Positions 9,936 through 19,090 are shown, counted from the first letter of the stretch. The stretch: DNA of 64,000 nt from JALORV01 sp963775635 (GCA_963775635.1 CAVZJO010000002.1:62001-126000), one strand, 5' to 3'. Translations and numbers: made by a program. The notes: a model not told the origin generated them from the letters alone.

Positions 9936-10823
9936 ATGCAGAATTTTGATTCGACTGTCGAAGTCCTGATTCCGGCGCGTTCACGCGACGTCGGCGGCTT
10001 CCAGGTCGGCCGCGTGTTGCCGTTTCCGCAGCGCCGTATGGTCGGTCCGTTCATCTTCCTCGATCACATCGGGCCACTCGACCTGCCTGCTCCGGTTCCG
10101 CGCACCTCCGACGTGCGGCCTCATCCGCACATCGGCCTGTCCACCGTCACTTACCTGATCGACGGCGAGATGACTCACCGCGATTCGCTCGGCGTCGAGC
10201 AGGTGATCCGGCCCGGCGAAGTCAACTGGATGACCGCGGGTCGGGGCATCAGCCACTCGGAGCGCTTCGACGGCATGCGCGAGCGCGGCGGACGCGTTCA
10301 TGGCCTGCAGGCCTGGGTGGCGCTGCCCGATGGCCACGAAGAGGATGAGCCATCGTTCGAGCACTACGCGGACGAGCGATTGCCCATCGTCGAGAACGAT
10401 GGAGTCGTGGCGCGGTTGATTGCGGGATCGGCGTTCGGCGCTGCCAGCGGAGTGCGCGTGCATTCGCCGCTCTTCTATGCACATCTCGACCTGCAGGCGG
10501 GAGCCCGCTTCGAGTTGCCTTCGGAGTATGCAGAACGGGCCGCCTACGTGGTCAGCGGCTCGGTCGAGGTTGCGGGGCGGGTGGTCGACGCGAGGTCGAT
10601 GATCGTATTCGCGGCTGGGTCGGCGCCGGTACTGCAGGCACGCGAAAGTTCAACGGTGATGTTGCTCGGCGGCGAGCCTGTCGGGCTGCGTCATGTGTGG
10701 TGGAACTTCGTCTCGTCGAGCAAGGAGCGCATCGAACAGGCGAAGCACGACTGGACGGCCGGCCGCATCGCCTTACCCCCTGGCGACAACCGTGAACACA
10801 TTCCGCTGCCGGACGGCGCATAG
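9936..10823 (+). CDS. Pirin family protein
   Basis: A 295-residue bicupin of the pirin family. The N-terminal cupin contains the iron ligands in HPHIGLSTVTYLIDGEMTHRD, with the later glutamate in EQVIRPGEVNWM. The conserved MTAGRGISHSER follows. The C-terminal cupin is of the pirin_C type (AAYVVSGSVEVAGRV). Bacterial pirins include quercetinase-like dioxygenases and proteins that bind metabolic enzymes; which applies here cannot be told. The gene lies 26 bp after the SRPBCC gene and converges with the MFS transporter gene (53 bp gap, no clear terminator hairpin). Confidence 0.92.
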   Translation: MQNFDSTVEVLIPARSRDVGGFQVGRVLPFPQRRMVGPFIFLDHIGPLDLPAPVPRTSDVRPHPHIGLSTVTYLIDGEMTHRDSLGVEQVIRPGEVNWMTAGRGISHSERFDGMRERGGRVHGLQAWVALPDGHEEDEPSFEHYADERLPIVENDGVVARLIAGSAFGAASGVRVHSPLFYAHLDLQAGARFELPSEYAERAAYVVSGSVEVAGRVVDARSMIVFAAGSAPVLQARESSTVMLLGGEPVGLRHVWWNFVSSSKERIEQAKHDWTAGRIALPPGDNREHIPLPDGA

Positions 10824-10876
10824 TTGAAAAAGACAGGCTAATCCGCGCAAAGTGGAGGAAGCTGGGAAACTCCGGC

Positions 10877-12118
10877 TCACATTTCGGCGGTGCGCCGCCT
10901 GACAGGCGCCCAGGTGGCCACAGCCGCGATCGCCGCCGCACCGGCCATCACCAACAGTCCGCGATCCCAGGCTGCGGCGGTGTCGCCCGCAGCCCGGCCT
11001 CGGTCCAGCACCCACCCGACCAGCGGCTGCAAGATTCCGGTGCCGAGGAAGATTCCGGTGTTGACGACCGAAGTCGCGATGCCGGAATACTGTGGCGGGT
11101 TGGCTTCCTTGGCGATCGTCCACGACAGCGTGAAACCCGGGCACAGCAGCCCCATCAGAAGGAACCATGCGAGCGTTGCCCACAGTGGCCATTCGACATG
11201 CGCGAGCCACGGCAACCACGACAGCGCGTAGAGAAAGACCGCTGCGCGCATCAGGCCAAGGCGGCTGCCGAGCCGATCCGACAGCACGCCGATGATCACC
11301 GAACCGAATGCGACGCCGAGCAGCATCAGGCTGGAGTGCTGTGCCGCGCTGACCCGTTGCATGCCGTGAACCTGCTGCAAGTAGGGCACCGCCCAGAGAC
11401 CGGCGAACGCGAGGAAGCTGCCGCCGACGCCGAGGTTGACGACAAACGGTGGCCACGTGGCCGCGTTCGCGAACACGCGCGCGATCGCGGTTCGCCAGGG
11501 AATGGCGCTCGCTGCCGGCGCTGATGGATTGACCGGGGCAAATCCCAGGTCCTCGGGCCGATCCCGCACGCGCAGCCAGCTCGCCGCTGCAAGCAGCCCG
11601 GACAGCGCGGCCAGCGCTACGAAAACGGCGCGCCATGACGTTTGCGACACAACCCAAGCCAGCGGCGCACCCGCGATCACTGCTCCCAGGTTTCCCGCGA
11701 ACATCGTGACACCTGCGAGCGTCGCGAAACGCTGGGGAGCAAACCAGACAGCCGAAAGCTTCAACACGGAGATGAAGGCCACCGAGACGCCGATGCCGAC
11801 CAGCGTGCGTCCCGCCGCCGCAATCTCCCACGCAGGTGCAAGCGCGAAAAGCAGCGATCCGGCCGCTGCGATCGCCGATCCGGTGGCGAGAATCCTGCGC
11901 GGGCCGAGCGTATCGGCCAGCACTCCGACCGGGATCTGCAGCACGGTGTAGACATAGAAGTAGGTCGCCGCGAGCGTTCCCAGCACGGTGCTGCTGATAT
12001 CGAACGCCCGCGTCAGCTCGCCTGCGATGGCCGCCGGGGCCGTGCGATGGAAGAACGACAGCACGAAGCTCGCGAGCGCCAGGCCGAAGACGACGCGGCG
12101 GGCGCGCGCGAGTGTCAT
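10877..12118 (-). CDS. MFS transporter
   Basis: A 413-residue major facilitator superfamily protein with about twelve hydrophobic segments. Motif A (GVLADTLGPRR) sits between TM2 and TM3, and a related motif (GVLSDRLGSRLG) sits between TM8 and TM9. The N-terminal FFHRTAPAAIAGELTRAF is frequent in the anion/organic-acid branch of MFS. The substrate cannot be deduced. It starts 27 bp after the stop of the ClpX-like gene, so it is the last gene of that minus-strand chain. Confidence 0.9.
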   Translation of the reverse strand: MTLARARRVVFGLALASFVLSFFHRTAPAAIAGELTRAFDISSTVLGTLAATYFYVYTVLQIPVGVLADTLGPRRILATGSAIAAAGSLLFALAPAWEIAAAGRTLVGIGVSVAFISVLKLSAVWFAPQRFATLAGVTMFAGNLGAVIAGAPLAWVVSQTSWRAVFVALAALSGLLAAASWLRVRDRPEDLGFAPVNPSAPAASAIPWRTAIARVFANAATWPPFVVNLGVGGSFLAFAGLWAVPYLQQVHGMQRVSAAQHSSLMLLGVAFGSVIIGVLSDRLGSRLGLMRAAVFLYALSWLPWLAHVEWPLWATLAWFLLMGLLCPGFTLSWTIAKEANPPQYSGIATSVVNTGIFLGTGILQPLVGWVLDRGRAAGDTAAAWDRGLLVMAGAAAIAAVATWAPVRRRTAEM

Positions 12119-12145
12119 GCAGTCAACATGCGCGGCGCCTTGGCG

Positions 12146-13159
12146 TCAGGATGGCGGCGCACGGAAGTAGCGCGGTTCGACGAACAGCGACGCGATCTCA
12201 ACTCGCCGGATCTCCGGATGATCGGGCACCGCATAGAGAACGGGGGTGATGACTTCCTCGAACAGCCCGCGCAGGCTACGCGCCCCCGACTTGTACTCGA
12301 TCGCGAGATCGGCGATCTCCTCGAATGCGCGCTGCGCGACAACCAGATCGATGCCCTCGCTCTTGAGGATCGCCTGGAACTGCCGGTAGATGCAGTTGCG
12401 CGGTTCGGTCATGATCCGCACCAGCATGTCGCGGTCGAGTTCGGCGAAGCGCGCGACGATCGCCAACCGCCCGGTGAACTCCGGAATCAGCCCGAATTCG
12501 ACGAGGTCGGTCGGTTTCACGCGCGCGTTCAACCGCGTGAGGATGCGCTGGTTGTCGTCGGCCGAGGTCGCAACGAAGCCGAATCCGTGGCTTTGCGACA
12601 TGATCGCGTCGAGCCCGACGAAGGCGCCGCCGCAGATGAACAGCACGTTGGTGGTGTCGAGGTAATCCCCGCTGCGCAGGCGAACCGGGGCGCCTTCCAT
12701 GATCTTCAGCAGAGCATGCTGGACGCTTTCGCCCGAAGAGCCCCCGGAAGTGGCACCCGCGGCGCGCAACTTGTCGATTTCGTCGATGAATACGATGCCC
12801 TGCTGGGTGCGAGCGAGTTCGCCCTCGGCCTTGTCGTGCAGCCGGTCGAGGATCGCTTCGATCTCGTCGTTGACGTAGCGCGACTGCGCGAGCGACGTCG
12901 CATCGGCTGTCACGAAGGGCACCTTGAGCAGGCGGGCGAGCGACTCGCACATCAGCGTCTTGCCGGTGCCCGTCGGCCCGACCAGCAGCACGTTGCTCTT
13001 GGTGATCTCCAGCCCGTCCTGCTGTGATCGCGCGACCTTCTTGTAGTGCGCGTAGACCGCGACCGCCAGGGCCCGCTTGGCGTCGTCCTGCCCGATCACG
13101 TACTGGTCGAGATGGCGGACGATTCCGCTGGGCGTGAGGTTCGAAGGCAGCAGGGACAT
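12146..13159 (-). CDS. ClpX-like AAA+ ATPase without zinc-binding domain
   Basis: A 337-residue AAA+ protein clearly related to ClpX but about 85 residues shorter. The N-terminal zinc-binding domain is missing; the protein begins directly at the segment before the AAA+ core (IVRHLDQYVIGQDDAKRAL). Walker A is GPTGTGKT (61-68) and Walker B is GIVFIDEIDK (121-130); both are intact. The arginine finger GLIPEFTGR and sensor-2 GARSLRGL are also present, so ATP hydrolysis is expected. The pore-1 loop reads RYVN (94-97) instead of GYVG, the RKH pore loop is replaced by a short APVRLRSGDYLD segment, and the ClpP-contacting IGF is FGF (193-195). It follows the APH-kinase gene by 11 bp. It is probably a paralog with its own partners; the true clpX lies elsewhere. 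Confidence 0.87.
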   Translation of the reverse strand: MSLLPSNLTPSGIVRHLDQYVIGQDDAKRALAVAVYAHYKKVARSQQDGLEITKSNVLLVGPTGTGKTLMCESLARLLKVPFVTADATSLAQSRYVNDEIEAILDRLHDKAEGELARTQQGIVFIDEIDKLRAAGATSGGSSGESVQHALLKIMEGAPVRLRSGDYLDTTNVLFICGGAFVGLDAIMSQSHGFGFVATSADDNQRILTRLNARVKPTDLVEFGLIPEFTGRLAIVARFAELDRDMLVRIMTEPRNCIYRQFQAILKSEGIDLVVAQRAFEEIADLAIEYKSGARSLRGLFEEVITPVLYAVPDHPEIRRVEIASLFVEPRYFRAPPS

Positions 13160-13170
13160 GGGCGAATCCG

Positions 13171-14215
13171 TCAGGAGCGTTCGGCGTGTCCCCAGCCGAG
13201 TTCAGCCAGCGCGCGCGCGTTTTCGCCATGCTTCAACGCGTCGTTCGACGAGGCGATTCCTTCAGTGGCGCGCTTGTACACGCCCTGCAGGATGGCCGCG
13301 ATGCGGAACAGGTTGTAGGCGAGGAAGAAGTTCCAGTGATCGATGCCGGCACGTCCGACGCGTTCGCAGTAGCGGCGTATGTATTCGGCCTCGGACGGAA
13401 TGCCAAGCGCCGCATGGTCGAGCCCCGCAATGCCGCGGAAGCCGTCGGACGGGATGTGCCAGCTCATGCAGTGATACGAGAAGTCGGCCAGCGGGTGGCC
13501 CAGTGTCGATAGTTCCCAGTCAAGGATCGCGATGATGCGCGGCTCCGTCGGGTGGAAGATCAGGTTGTCCATCCGGTAGTCGCCGTGAACCACGGTCGTC
13601 TCATCGCCGGGCGGTATGTTCTGCGGCAGCCAGTCGATCAGTCGGTCCATCGCTTCGATCGGTTTCGGTTTCGGATGCCCGGTACTGCTTGCTCCAGCGG
13701 CCAATCTGCCGTTGGAAGTAGTTGCCGGTCTTGCCATAGTCCGCGAGCCCAGCGCGCTCGATATCGACTGAGTGCAACCGCGCGATGACGCGGTTCATCT
13801 CGTCGTAGACCAGCGCACGGTCAGCGGGGCCGAGTTCGGGCAGCGACTGTTCCCAGAAGATTCGTCCTTCGACGTGCTGCATCAGATAGAAAGCGCGGCC
13901 GATCACGCTCTCGTCTTCGACCAGCAGCAGCGTCCATGGCACCGGAATGCCCTGAGCGGCAAGTGCGCGCATGACGTGGAACTCGCGCTCGACCGCATGC
14001 GCCGAAGGCAGCAGCTTCGCGGCGGGTCCGGGCTTGCTGCGCATCACGTATTTCGCGGTCGGAGTCGTCAGCAGGTAGGTTGGATTCGATTGCCCGCCAT
14101 GGAACTGCTGCGCTTCGAGCGGCCCGCGGAAATCCGGCAGATGCTGCTGCAGGTGCGACGTCAGTCGTTTGACGTCGAAAGCGTGGCGTCCGGTCACTGC
14201 GCCGAGCTGGGTCAT
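13171..14215 (-). pseudogene. APH-domain phosphotransferase (ACAD10/11 kinase-domain type), frameshifted
   Basis: Two overlapping frames together encode one ~347-residue aminoglycoside-phosphotransferase-fold kinase. The first (from ATG 14215) carries QQFHGGQSNPTYLL, KYVMRSKPGP and HAVEREFHVMRAL. The second carries the catalytic loop VVHGDYRMDNLIFHP and the metal site ILDWELSTLGHPLADFSY. The break is in the GAAACCGAAACC stretch (13661-13672 on the plus strand). Removing one A restores ASETEPIEAMDRLIDW, which matches the family. The kinase half of ACAD10/11 has the same signature, suggesting a 4-hydroxyacyl-CoA kinase role. The start codon overlaps the upstream phosphatase stop (ATGA). It is either a real mutation or a sequencing indel; the latter is favoured because five other genes nearby show the same fault. 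Confidence 0.85.
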
Positions 14216-14934
14216 GTTGCCCCTCCGACGTCGGTGCGCGACCGACGCAACTTCAGATATTTCTCGAGCAGTTGTTCCATCGTTGACAACCGTGTGGCTG
14301 TCTGCAGCGTGTCGATCGGACAGTAGTTGACCACCCGCACGACGCTGGTTGTCGGGTCGGCGCCGACATCGATGATATTCAGGCAACCGGTATCCTGCGC
14401 GATCCCGCCGAGGAACACCGCTTGGCCGGTCAGGAACCACGATAGCAGCGCACGGTTGACGCCGCCGTGCAGGACGGCGAGCGCCACGTCCCAGTCGCCC
14501 GCTGCGAGCAGGCGCTCCAGTGCCGGAATCGTGCGGTCGAGCAACTCGCCGATCGTTTCGCCGGCAAGGAAGCGCGCGTCGCGCGGCGTCGGCCCCTGGA
14601 ATGCCTGGATGAAAGCTGCCTGCAAGTCGGCGTCGGCGATGCTCGGCAGGTGGCCGCCCCGAATTTCCTGCAGTTCCTCCCAGTGCTCGACCGGGGTGGC
14701 AGGTCCGGCCGCTTCGAGCACGTGCAAGGCGGTCTGGCGCGTACGCACGAGCCCGCTGGTGATCGCCCGATCGACACGGATGCCCGCCGCCGACAGCGCG
14801 GCGCCCACAGCGCGCGCCTGCTCGACACCGGCGGGGGTCAGCGGCACCTGGTCGGGCGGATAGGGGCGGCCACTCGGGTCAAAGTAGTCGACCGCGCCGT
14901 GACGCATCAGCAACAGGCGGCGACGTTCGGTCAC
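14212..14934 (-). CDS. Histidine phosphatase family protein
   Basis: A 240-residue member of the phosphoglycerate mutase-like superfamily. The catalytic RHG is at the N-terminus (LLLMRHGAVDYF). It is followed by PLTPAGVEQARAVGAAL and by TSGLVRTRQTA, the arginine pair that binds phosphate. The second histidine is in VLHGGVNRALLSW. The substrate is unknown; this gene commonly travels with APH-kinase and CoA-transferase genes in Burkholderiales. The GTG start at 14934 overlaps the stop of the CoA-transferase remnant (GTGA), and its own stop overlaps the ATG of the APH kinase gene (ATGA), so the chain is translationally coupled. Confidence 0.87.
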   Translation of the reverse strand: MTERRRLLLMRHGAVDYFDPSGRPYPPDQVPLTPAGVEQARAVGAALSAAGIRVDRAITSGLVRTRQTALHVLEAAGPATPVEHWEELQEIRGGHLPSIADADLQAAFIQAFQGPTPRDARFLAGETIGELLDRTIPALERLLAAGDWDVALAVLHGGVNRALLSWFLTGQAVFLGGIAQDTGCLNIIDVGADPTTSVVRVVNYCPIDTLQTATRLSTMEQLLEKYLKLRRSRTDVGGAT

Positions 14935-15122
14935 GGCGCGCTCCTGACGACGCCGAGCGACGGTAGTTCGCCGATCTCGCGCTCCCCGAGGCCGAGTTCC
15001 GAGAGCAGCAGGCGGGTGTGCTCGCCGGCGCGCGGCGCCGGCGCATCGAGCGGGCGAGCGCCCGCATGCACGAGCGCGGCCTGCCGGGCCGAGCGCCTTC
15101 GGAGCGGCCGTGCGGCGCTCAT
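14931..15122 (-). pseudogene. 3' remnant of a CaiB/BaiF family CoA-transferase
   Basis: A 63-codon frame with ATG at 15122. Its last ~35 residues (PAPRAGEHTRLLLSELGL and the following REIGELPSLGVV) match the C-terminal end of class III CoA-transferases, where the GEHT motif and a terminal helix close the protein. The rest of a ~390-residue enzyme is absent, because the upstream DNA is the 3' end of the ABC-F gene. The short frame starts at an ATGA overlapping the ABC-F stop and ends at a GTGA overlapping the phosphatase start. It is therefore still translated in the chain if the transcript is made. Read as a deletion remnant left when the ABC-F gene was joined to this operon. Confidence 0.65.
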
Positions 15123-17011
15123 TGGATGGTCTCGAGTTCTTGCGTAAGGTCGAGCCACTGCGCCTCGAGCGCTTCAAGCCGGCGCGACAGCTCGCCGCGA
15201 AGCTTCAGGGTGTCCGCCACGATCGCCTCGTCGCCAGCGTGATAGAAGTCGGGATCGGCCAGCTTCGCGTCGAGTTCGCGCAGTTCGTCGCTGATGGTCG
15301 ACAGTTCGGTTTCAACTCGCGTCAGTCGCGACTGCAGCGGGCGGCGCGCCGTGGCAATACGCTGCCGCTCGGCGGCCTCCAGTTTGCGCTGCTCGCGGCG
15401 ATTGGGTGCATCCTGCTCGCCCCCGGCCTCTGCGCGGTCGCGTCGGCTTGCCAGCACCAGCGCGGCGTAATCGTCGAGGTCACCGTCGAAGGCAGCGACT
15501 CGTCCATCGTGCACCAGCCACAGCTGGTCGCAAGTCGCGCGCAGCAGGTGCCGATCGTGCGACACCAGCAGCAGGGCGCCCTCGTAGGACGACAGTGCGA
15601 CCGTCAGCGCCTCGCGCGTCTCCATGTCGAGATGATTGGTCGGCTCGTCGAGCAGCAGCAGATTGGGTCGTTCCCACGCGATCAGCGCCAACGCGCAACG
15701 CGCCTTTTCGCCGCCGGACATCGGTCCCAGTAGTGAGGTCGCCATTTCACCCGAGAAACGGTACGTGCCGAGGAAGTCGCGCAACTGCTGTTCGCGCGCA
15801 TCCGGCGCCAGCCGACGCAGGTGGGCTAGCGGCGTTTCGTCGGAACGCAACTGATCGAGCTGGTGCTGCGCGAAGTAGCCGATGGCCAGACCTTGTCCGC
15901 GGCGCAGTTCGCCGGCGAGCAGTTCCAGCTCGCGCGCAATCGCCTTGACCAGCGTCGACTTGCCGGCACCGTTCACTCCAAGGATCCCGATGCGGTCTCC
16001 CGCGCGCACGGTCAGCGTGATGTCCGCAAGCACTGTGCGCGCACCGTAGCCGAGCGCCATGTCTTCGGCGTCGAGCAGCCGCTCCGGCGTACGCACCGGC
16101 TCGGGAAACTCGAAGCGCCACTCACGCCGCGCCCGCGTCGGTTCGATGGCGGTCAGCCGCTCGAGCATCTTCAGCCGGCTCTGTGCCTGGCGCGCCTTCG
16201 TCGCCTTGGCGCGGAAGCGGTCGACGAAGCTCTGCAGGTGAGCAGCCGTTCTCGCATATGCGCGCGCGGCGGCGTCCTGCTGCTTCTGCTGCTCGAGCCA
16301 CGCCAGCTCGAACGCGCTGTAGTCCCCCGCGTAGCGCCGAATCGTGCCCTGGTCGACGAACCAGATCGTTTCGGCGATGCGGTCGAGGAACTCGCGATCG
16401 TGCGAGATCACGAGCACGGTCGCCGGTTGGCGCCGCAACCAGCTCTCCAGCCAGATGACCGAGTCGAGGTCGAGATGGTTGGTCGGTTCGTCGAGCAGCA
16501 GCAGGTCGGCCGGACGAAGCAGCGCCCGCGCCAGTGCCAGGCGATTGCGCCAGCCGCCGGAAAATGTGGCCACCGGCCGCTCTCCGTCGGATGCGGCAAA
16601 GCCCAGGCCGTGCATCACAGCAGCAGCCTGCGCCTGAATCGCGCCTTCGTTCAGGTCGGCCAGCGCAGCGTGAGCATGGGCCAGGCGCATCTCGTCGTGC
16701 GACGCCTCGGCCGCCGCCAGCTCGCATCGCGCCGAACTTAGCGCGGCGTGGCCCGCAAGCACATAAGCGAGCGCGCTCTCGGCGGCGACGTCGATGTCCT
16801 GGGCGACATGTGCGATCCGCTCAGTTCGCGGTGCCTCCTGGCTGCCAGCCTCGAGCGCGAGCTCGCCGAGGATTGCCGCGAACAGCGACGACTTGCCGCA
16901 CCCGTTGGCGCCGACCAGTCCGATCCGTTCGCCGGGCCGTGCGATCAGCGAAACATTGCTGTATAGCGTGCGGGCACCGCGCGCGATCGCGACGTCGATC
17001 AGCCTTAGCAT
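15119..17011 (-). CDS. ABC-F family ATPase, YheS/Uup-like
   Basis: A 630-residue cytoplasmic protein with two ABC ATPase domains and no membrane segments. Domain 1 has GANGCGKSS, SGGWRNRLALARAL and LLLDEPTNHLDLDS. Domain 2 has GVNGAGKST, MSGGEKARCALAL and LLLDEPTNHLDMET. The linker between them (residues ~240-300) is basic and rich in RAKATKARQAQSRLKMLER-type helix, as in ribosome-associated ABC-F proteins. The C-terminus is an acidic/basic coiled coil (LEAAERQRIATARRPLQSR onward). ABC-F factors bind the ribosomal E site and relieve stalls; this one resembles YheS. The stop overlaps the ATG of the CoA-transferase remnant. Confidence 0.92.
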   Translation of the reverse strand: MLRLIDVAIARGARTLYSNVSLIARPGERIGLVGANGCGKSSLFAAILGELALEAGSQEAPRTERIAHVAQDIDVAAESALAYVLAGHAALSSARCELAAAEASHDEMRLAHAHAALADLNEGAIQAQAAAVMHGLGFAASDGERPVATFSGGWRNRLALARALLRPADLLLLDEPTNHLDLDSVIWLESWLRRQPATVLVISHDREFLDRIAETIWFVDQGTIRRYAGDYSAFELAWLEQQKQQDAAARAYARTAAHLQSFVDRFRAKATKARQAQSRLKMLERLTAIEPTRARREWRFEFPEPVRTPERLLDAEDMALGYGARTVLADITLTVRAGDRIGILGVNGAGKSTLVKAIARELELLAGELRRGQGLAIGYFAQHQLDQLRSDETPLAHLRRLAPDAREQQLRDFLGTYRFSGEMATSLLGPMSGGEKARCALALIAWERPNLLLLDEPTNHLDMETREALTVALSSYEGALLLVSHDRHLLRATCDQLWLVHDGRVAAFDGDLDDYAALVLASRRDRAEAGGEQDAPNRREQRKLEAAERQRIATARRPLQSRLTRVETELSTISDELRELDAKLADPDFYHAGDEAIVADTLKLRGELSRRLEALEAQWLDLTQELETIQ

Positions 17012-17051
17012 CGTTACGCGGTGCGGGTGATTTGGTCGCCAGCGTCCAACC

Positions 17052-17951
17052 CTAGGGCAGCTCTTCCTGCCGCGCGAGGAACACCATGTCGTCGCCTGCG
17101 CTGGTCGTGAGCCATGTCAGCGCGAGGCTGCCGAACACCTTCTCGGCGGCGCCGCGCCCGCCACCCACCTCGACGATCAGCGTGCCACCTCGTTTCAGGT
17201 GTCCGCGCGCCTGCCGCACCAGTGTTTTGACCAGGTTCATCCCGTCGGCGCCGCCGGCGAGCGCAAGCTTGGGCTCGTGCGCGTATTCAGCCGGCAGTTT
17301 GGCCATCGCAGCCTCGGCGACATAAGGCGGATTGCAGACGATCAGGTCGTAGCGCTTGGTGCCGAGCGCGCCGAACAGGTCCGACTTGACCAGGTTGACG
17401 CGTTGCTCGAGCTGATAATCGGCGACGTTGCGGCGAGCAACCTGCAGCGCATCCGCCGACACGTCCGCCGCGTCGATCTTCGCGTTGGGGAACACGTCGG
17501 CTGCCATGATGGCGAGGCAACCAGAACCGGTGCACATGTCCAGCACGTCACCGACGGCGGCGCGATCCTGCACCCACGGCGCCAGCCCCTCGTCGAGCAG
17601 CTCGCCGATGTACGAGCGTGGGACGATCACGCGCTCGTCGACGTAGAACTTGTAGCCGCGCAGCCAGGCCTCGTTCAGCAGATAGGCTGCCGGCAACCGC
17701 TTCTTGATCCGCCGGTCGATCACCTGCAGCAATTCGTGGATCTCCGCGTGCGTCAGGTAGGCGTCGGCGAAGAACTCGAGACGCTCGAGCGGCAGCTTCA
17801 GCGTACGCATGACGATGAACGCCGCTTCCTCGAAAGCATCCGACTGACCGTGCCCGTAGAACAACTCGGCCTCGTTGAAACGCGTGACCGCATAGCGCAG
17901 CACGTCCCGCAGTGTGCGCAGATTGGCCTGCGCGTCGATCAGGGTGGTCAT
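17052..17951 (-). CDS. prmB: Ribosomal protein L3 glutamine methyltransferase PrmB
   Basis: A 299-residue SAM-dependent N5-glutamine methyltransferase. It has the N-terminal helical domain of the PrmB/HemK group and the SAM motif VLDMCTGSGCLAIMAADVFP. The catalytic NPPY is in LIVCNPPYVAEAAM. PrmB methylates a glutamine of ribosomal protein L3 during 50S assembly. The length and the VIVPRSYIGELLDEG segment favour PrmB over PrmC/HemK. The ATG at 17951 overlaps the dapE stop (ATGA); the frame stays open far upstream inside dapE, but that part is shadow of dapE. Confidence 0.93.
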   Translation of the reverse strand: MTTLIDAQANLRTLRDVLRYAVTRFNEAELFYGHGQSDAFEEAAFIVMRTLKLPLERLEFFADAYLTHAEIHELLQVIDRRIKKRLPAAYLLNEAWLRGYKFYVDERVIVPRSYIGELLDEGLAPWVQDRAAVGDVLDMCTGSGCLAIMAADVFPNAKIDAADVSADALQVARRNVADYQLEQRVNLVKSDLFGALGTKRYDLIVCNPPYVAEAAMAKLPAEYAHEPKLALAGGADGMNLVKTLVRQARGHLKRGGTLIVEVGGGRGAAEKVFGSLALTWLTTSAGDDMVFLARQEELP

Positions 17952-19090
17952 TGGCTTGCCGTCGGTGCGAGCAGCCGTTCGAGCGTGCCGAGGTAAATGT
18001 CCTTCAGCGGCTCGAGGTCGGCGATCGCGATGCTTTCGTTGATCTGATGGATGGTCGCATTGGGCGGCCCGAACTCGATGACCTGCGGGCAAAACGTCGC
18101 GATGAAACGGCCGTCGGACGTGCCACCGGTCGTCGACAGCTCGGTCTCGGTGCCGGTCACCGCGCGAATCGACGCGGCGAGCGCCTGCGACAGCGTGCCG
18201 CGGGGCGTCAGGAAGGGCTCCGCGCCGAGCGTCCACTCGATCGAACGATCGACACCATGCCGGTCCAGGATCGACTCGATCCGCGAGCGCAGCGCTGCGG
18301 CGGTCGAGGCGGGCGCAAAGCGCAGGTTGAAGTCGACCACGCAGGTGCCTGGGATCACGTTGCCAGCGCCGGTTCCGGCGTGGATGTTGGACACCTGGAA
18401 GGTGGTCGGCGGGAAGAATTCGTCGCCGCGATCCCACTCGGTCGCCGCTAGCTCGGCCAGCGCCGGAACGAGGGTGTGCACCGGATTGCGGGCCAGGCGC
18501 GGATAAGCGACATGCCCTTGTACGCCCTTGACGGTCAGCCTTGCCGACAGCGAGCCGCGACGACCGTTCTTGATCGTGTCGCCCAGCCGCGCCACCGAGG
18601 TCGGCTCGCCGACCACGCAGTAGTCCAACGCCTCGCCGCGAGCCCGCAGCGCTTCGACCACGCGCGTGGTGCCGTCGACAGCGGGGCCTTCTTCGTCCGA
18701 GGTCAGCAGCAGCGCGATCGAGCCGCCGTGGCGCGGATGCGCACGAACGAATTCCTCGGCGGCGACGACGAACGCGGCGATCGAACTCTTCATGTCGGAG
18801 GCGCCGCGTCCCACCAGCAGGCCGTCGCGGAAGGTCGGCGTGAAGGGATCCGACTGCCACTGCTCGAGCGGCCCGGTCGGCACGACGTCCGTATGCCCGG
18901 CGAACACGAACACCGGAGCGCCCGCGCCGCGGCGCAGCCACGTGTTGGTCACGCCGTGGCCACCGATCACCTCAGCCATGAAGCCGAGCGGCGCCAGTCG
19001 GGCAGCTACCAGCGACTGGCAGCCGTCATCGTCCGGCGTGACGGAACGACGAGCGATCAGCGTCTGGGCGAGGTCTAGGGTGGGATTCAC
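17948..19090 (-). CDS. dapE: Succinyl-diaminopimelate desuccinylase
   Basis: A 380-residue M20-family zinc peptidase-like enzyme that hydrolyses N-succinyl-LL-diaminopimelate to LL-diaminopimelate and succinate in lysine/peptidoglycan synthesis. Metal-binding segments are visible: FAGHTDVVPTGP (His, Asp), GRGASDMKSSIAAF (Asp) and LLTSDEEGPAVDGT (catalytic and metal Glu). The dimerisation-domain histidine is in TVKGVQGHVAYPRLARNP. The GTG at 19090 begins VNPTLDLAQTLI and gives the usual length; a TTG at 19111 would add seven residues. dapD and dapC lie 2-4 kb upstream on the same strand, separated by pilU and a repeat element. The prmB start overlaps its stop. Confidence 0.95.
   Translation of the reverse strand: MNPTLDLAQTLIARRSVTPDDDGCQSLVAARLAPLGFMAEVIGGHGVTNTWLRRGAGAPVFVFAGHTDVVPTGPLEQWQSDPFTPTFRDGLLVGRGASDMKSSIAAFVVAAEEFVRAHPRHGGSIALLLTSDEEGPAVDGTTRVVEALRARGEALDYCVVGEPTSVARLGDTIKNGRRGSLSARLTVKGVQGHVAYPRLARNPVHTLVPALAELAATEWDRGDEFFPPTTFQVSNIHAGTGAGNVIPGTCVVDFNLRFAPASTAAALRSRIESILDRHGVDRSIEWTLGAEPFLTPRGTLSQALAASIRAVTGTETELSTTGGTSDGRFIATFCPQVIEFGPPNATIHQINESIAIADLEPLKDIYLGTLERLLAPTASQ

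Noticed and set aside
11642..13027. 461-codon open frame on the plus strand opposite the MFS and ClpX-like genes
   Set aside because: It spans two real genes in antisense, is rich in Arg and Asp, and has no domain match.
17052..18941. A 629-residue frame suggesting a DapE-PrmB fusion
   Set aside because: The upstream half is dapE read in the wrong frame; PrmB begins at 17951, and the real dapE frame ends at 17948.
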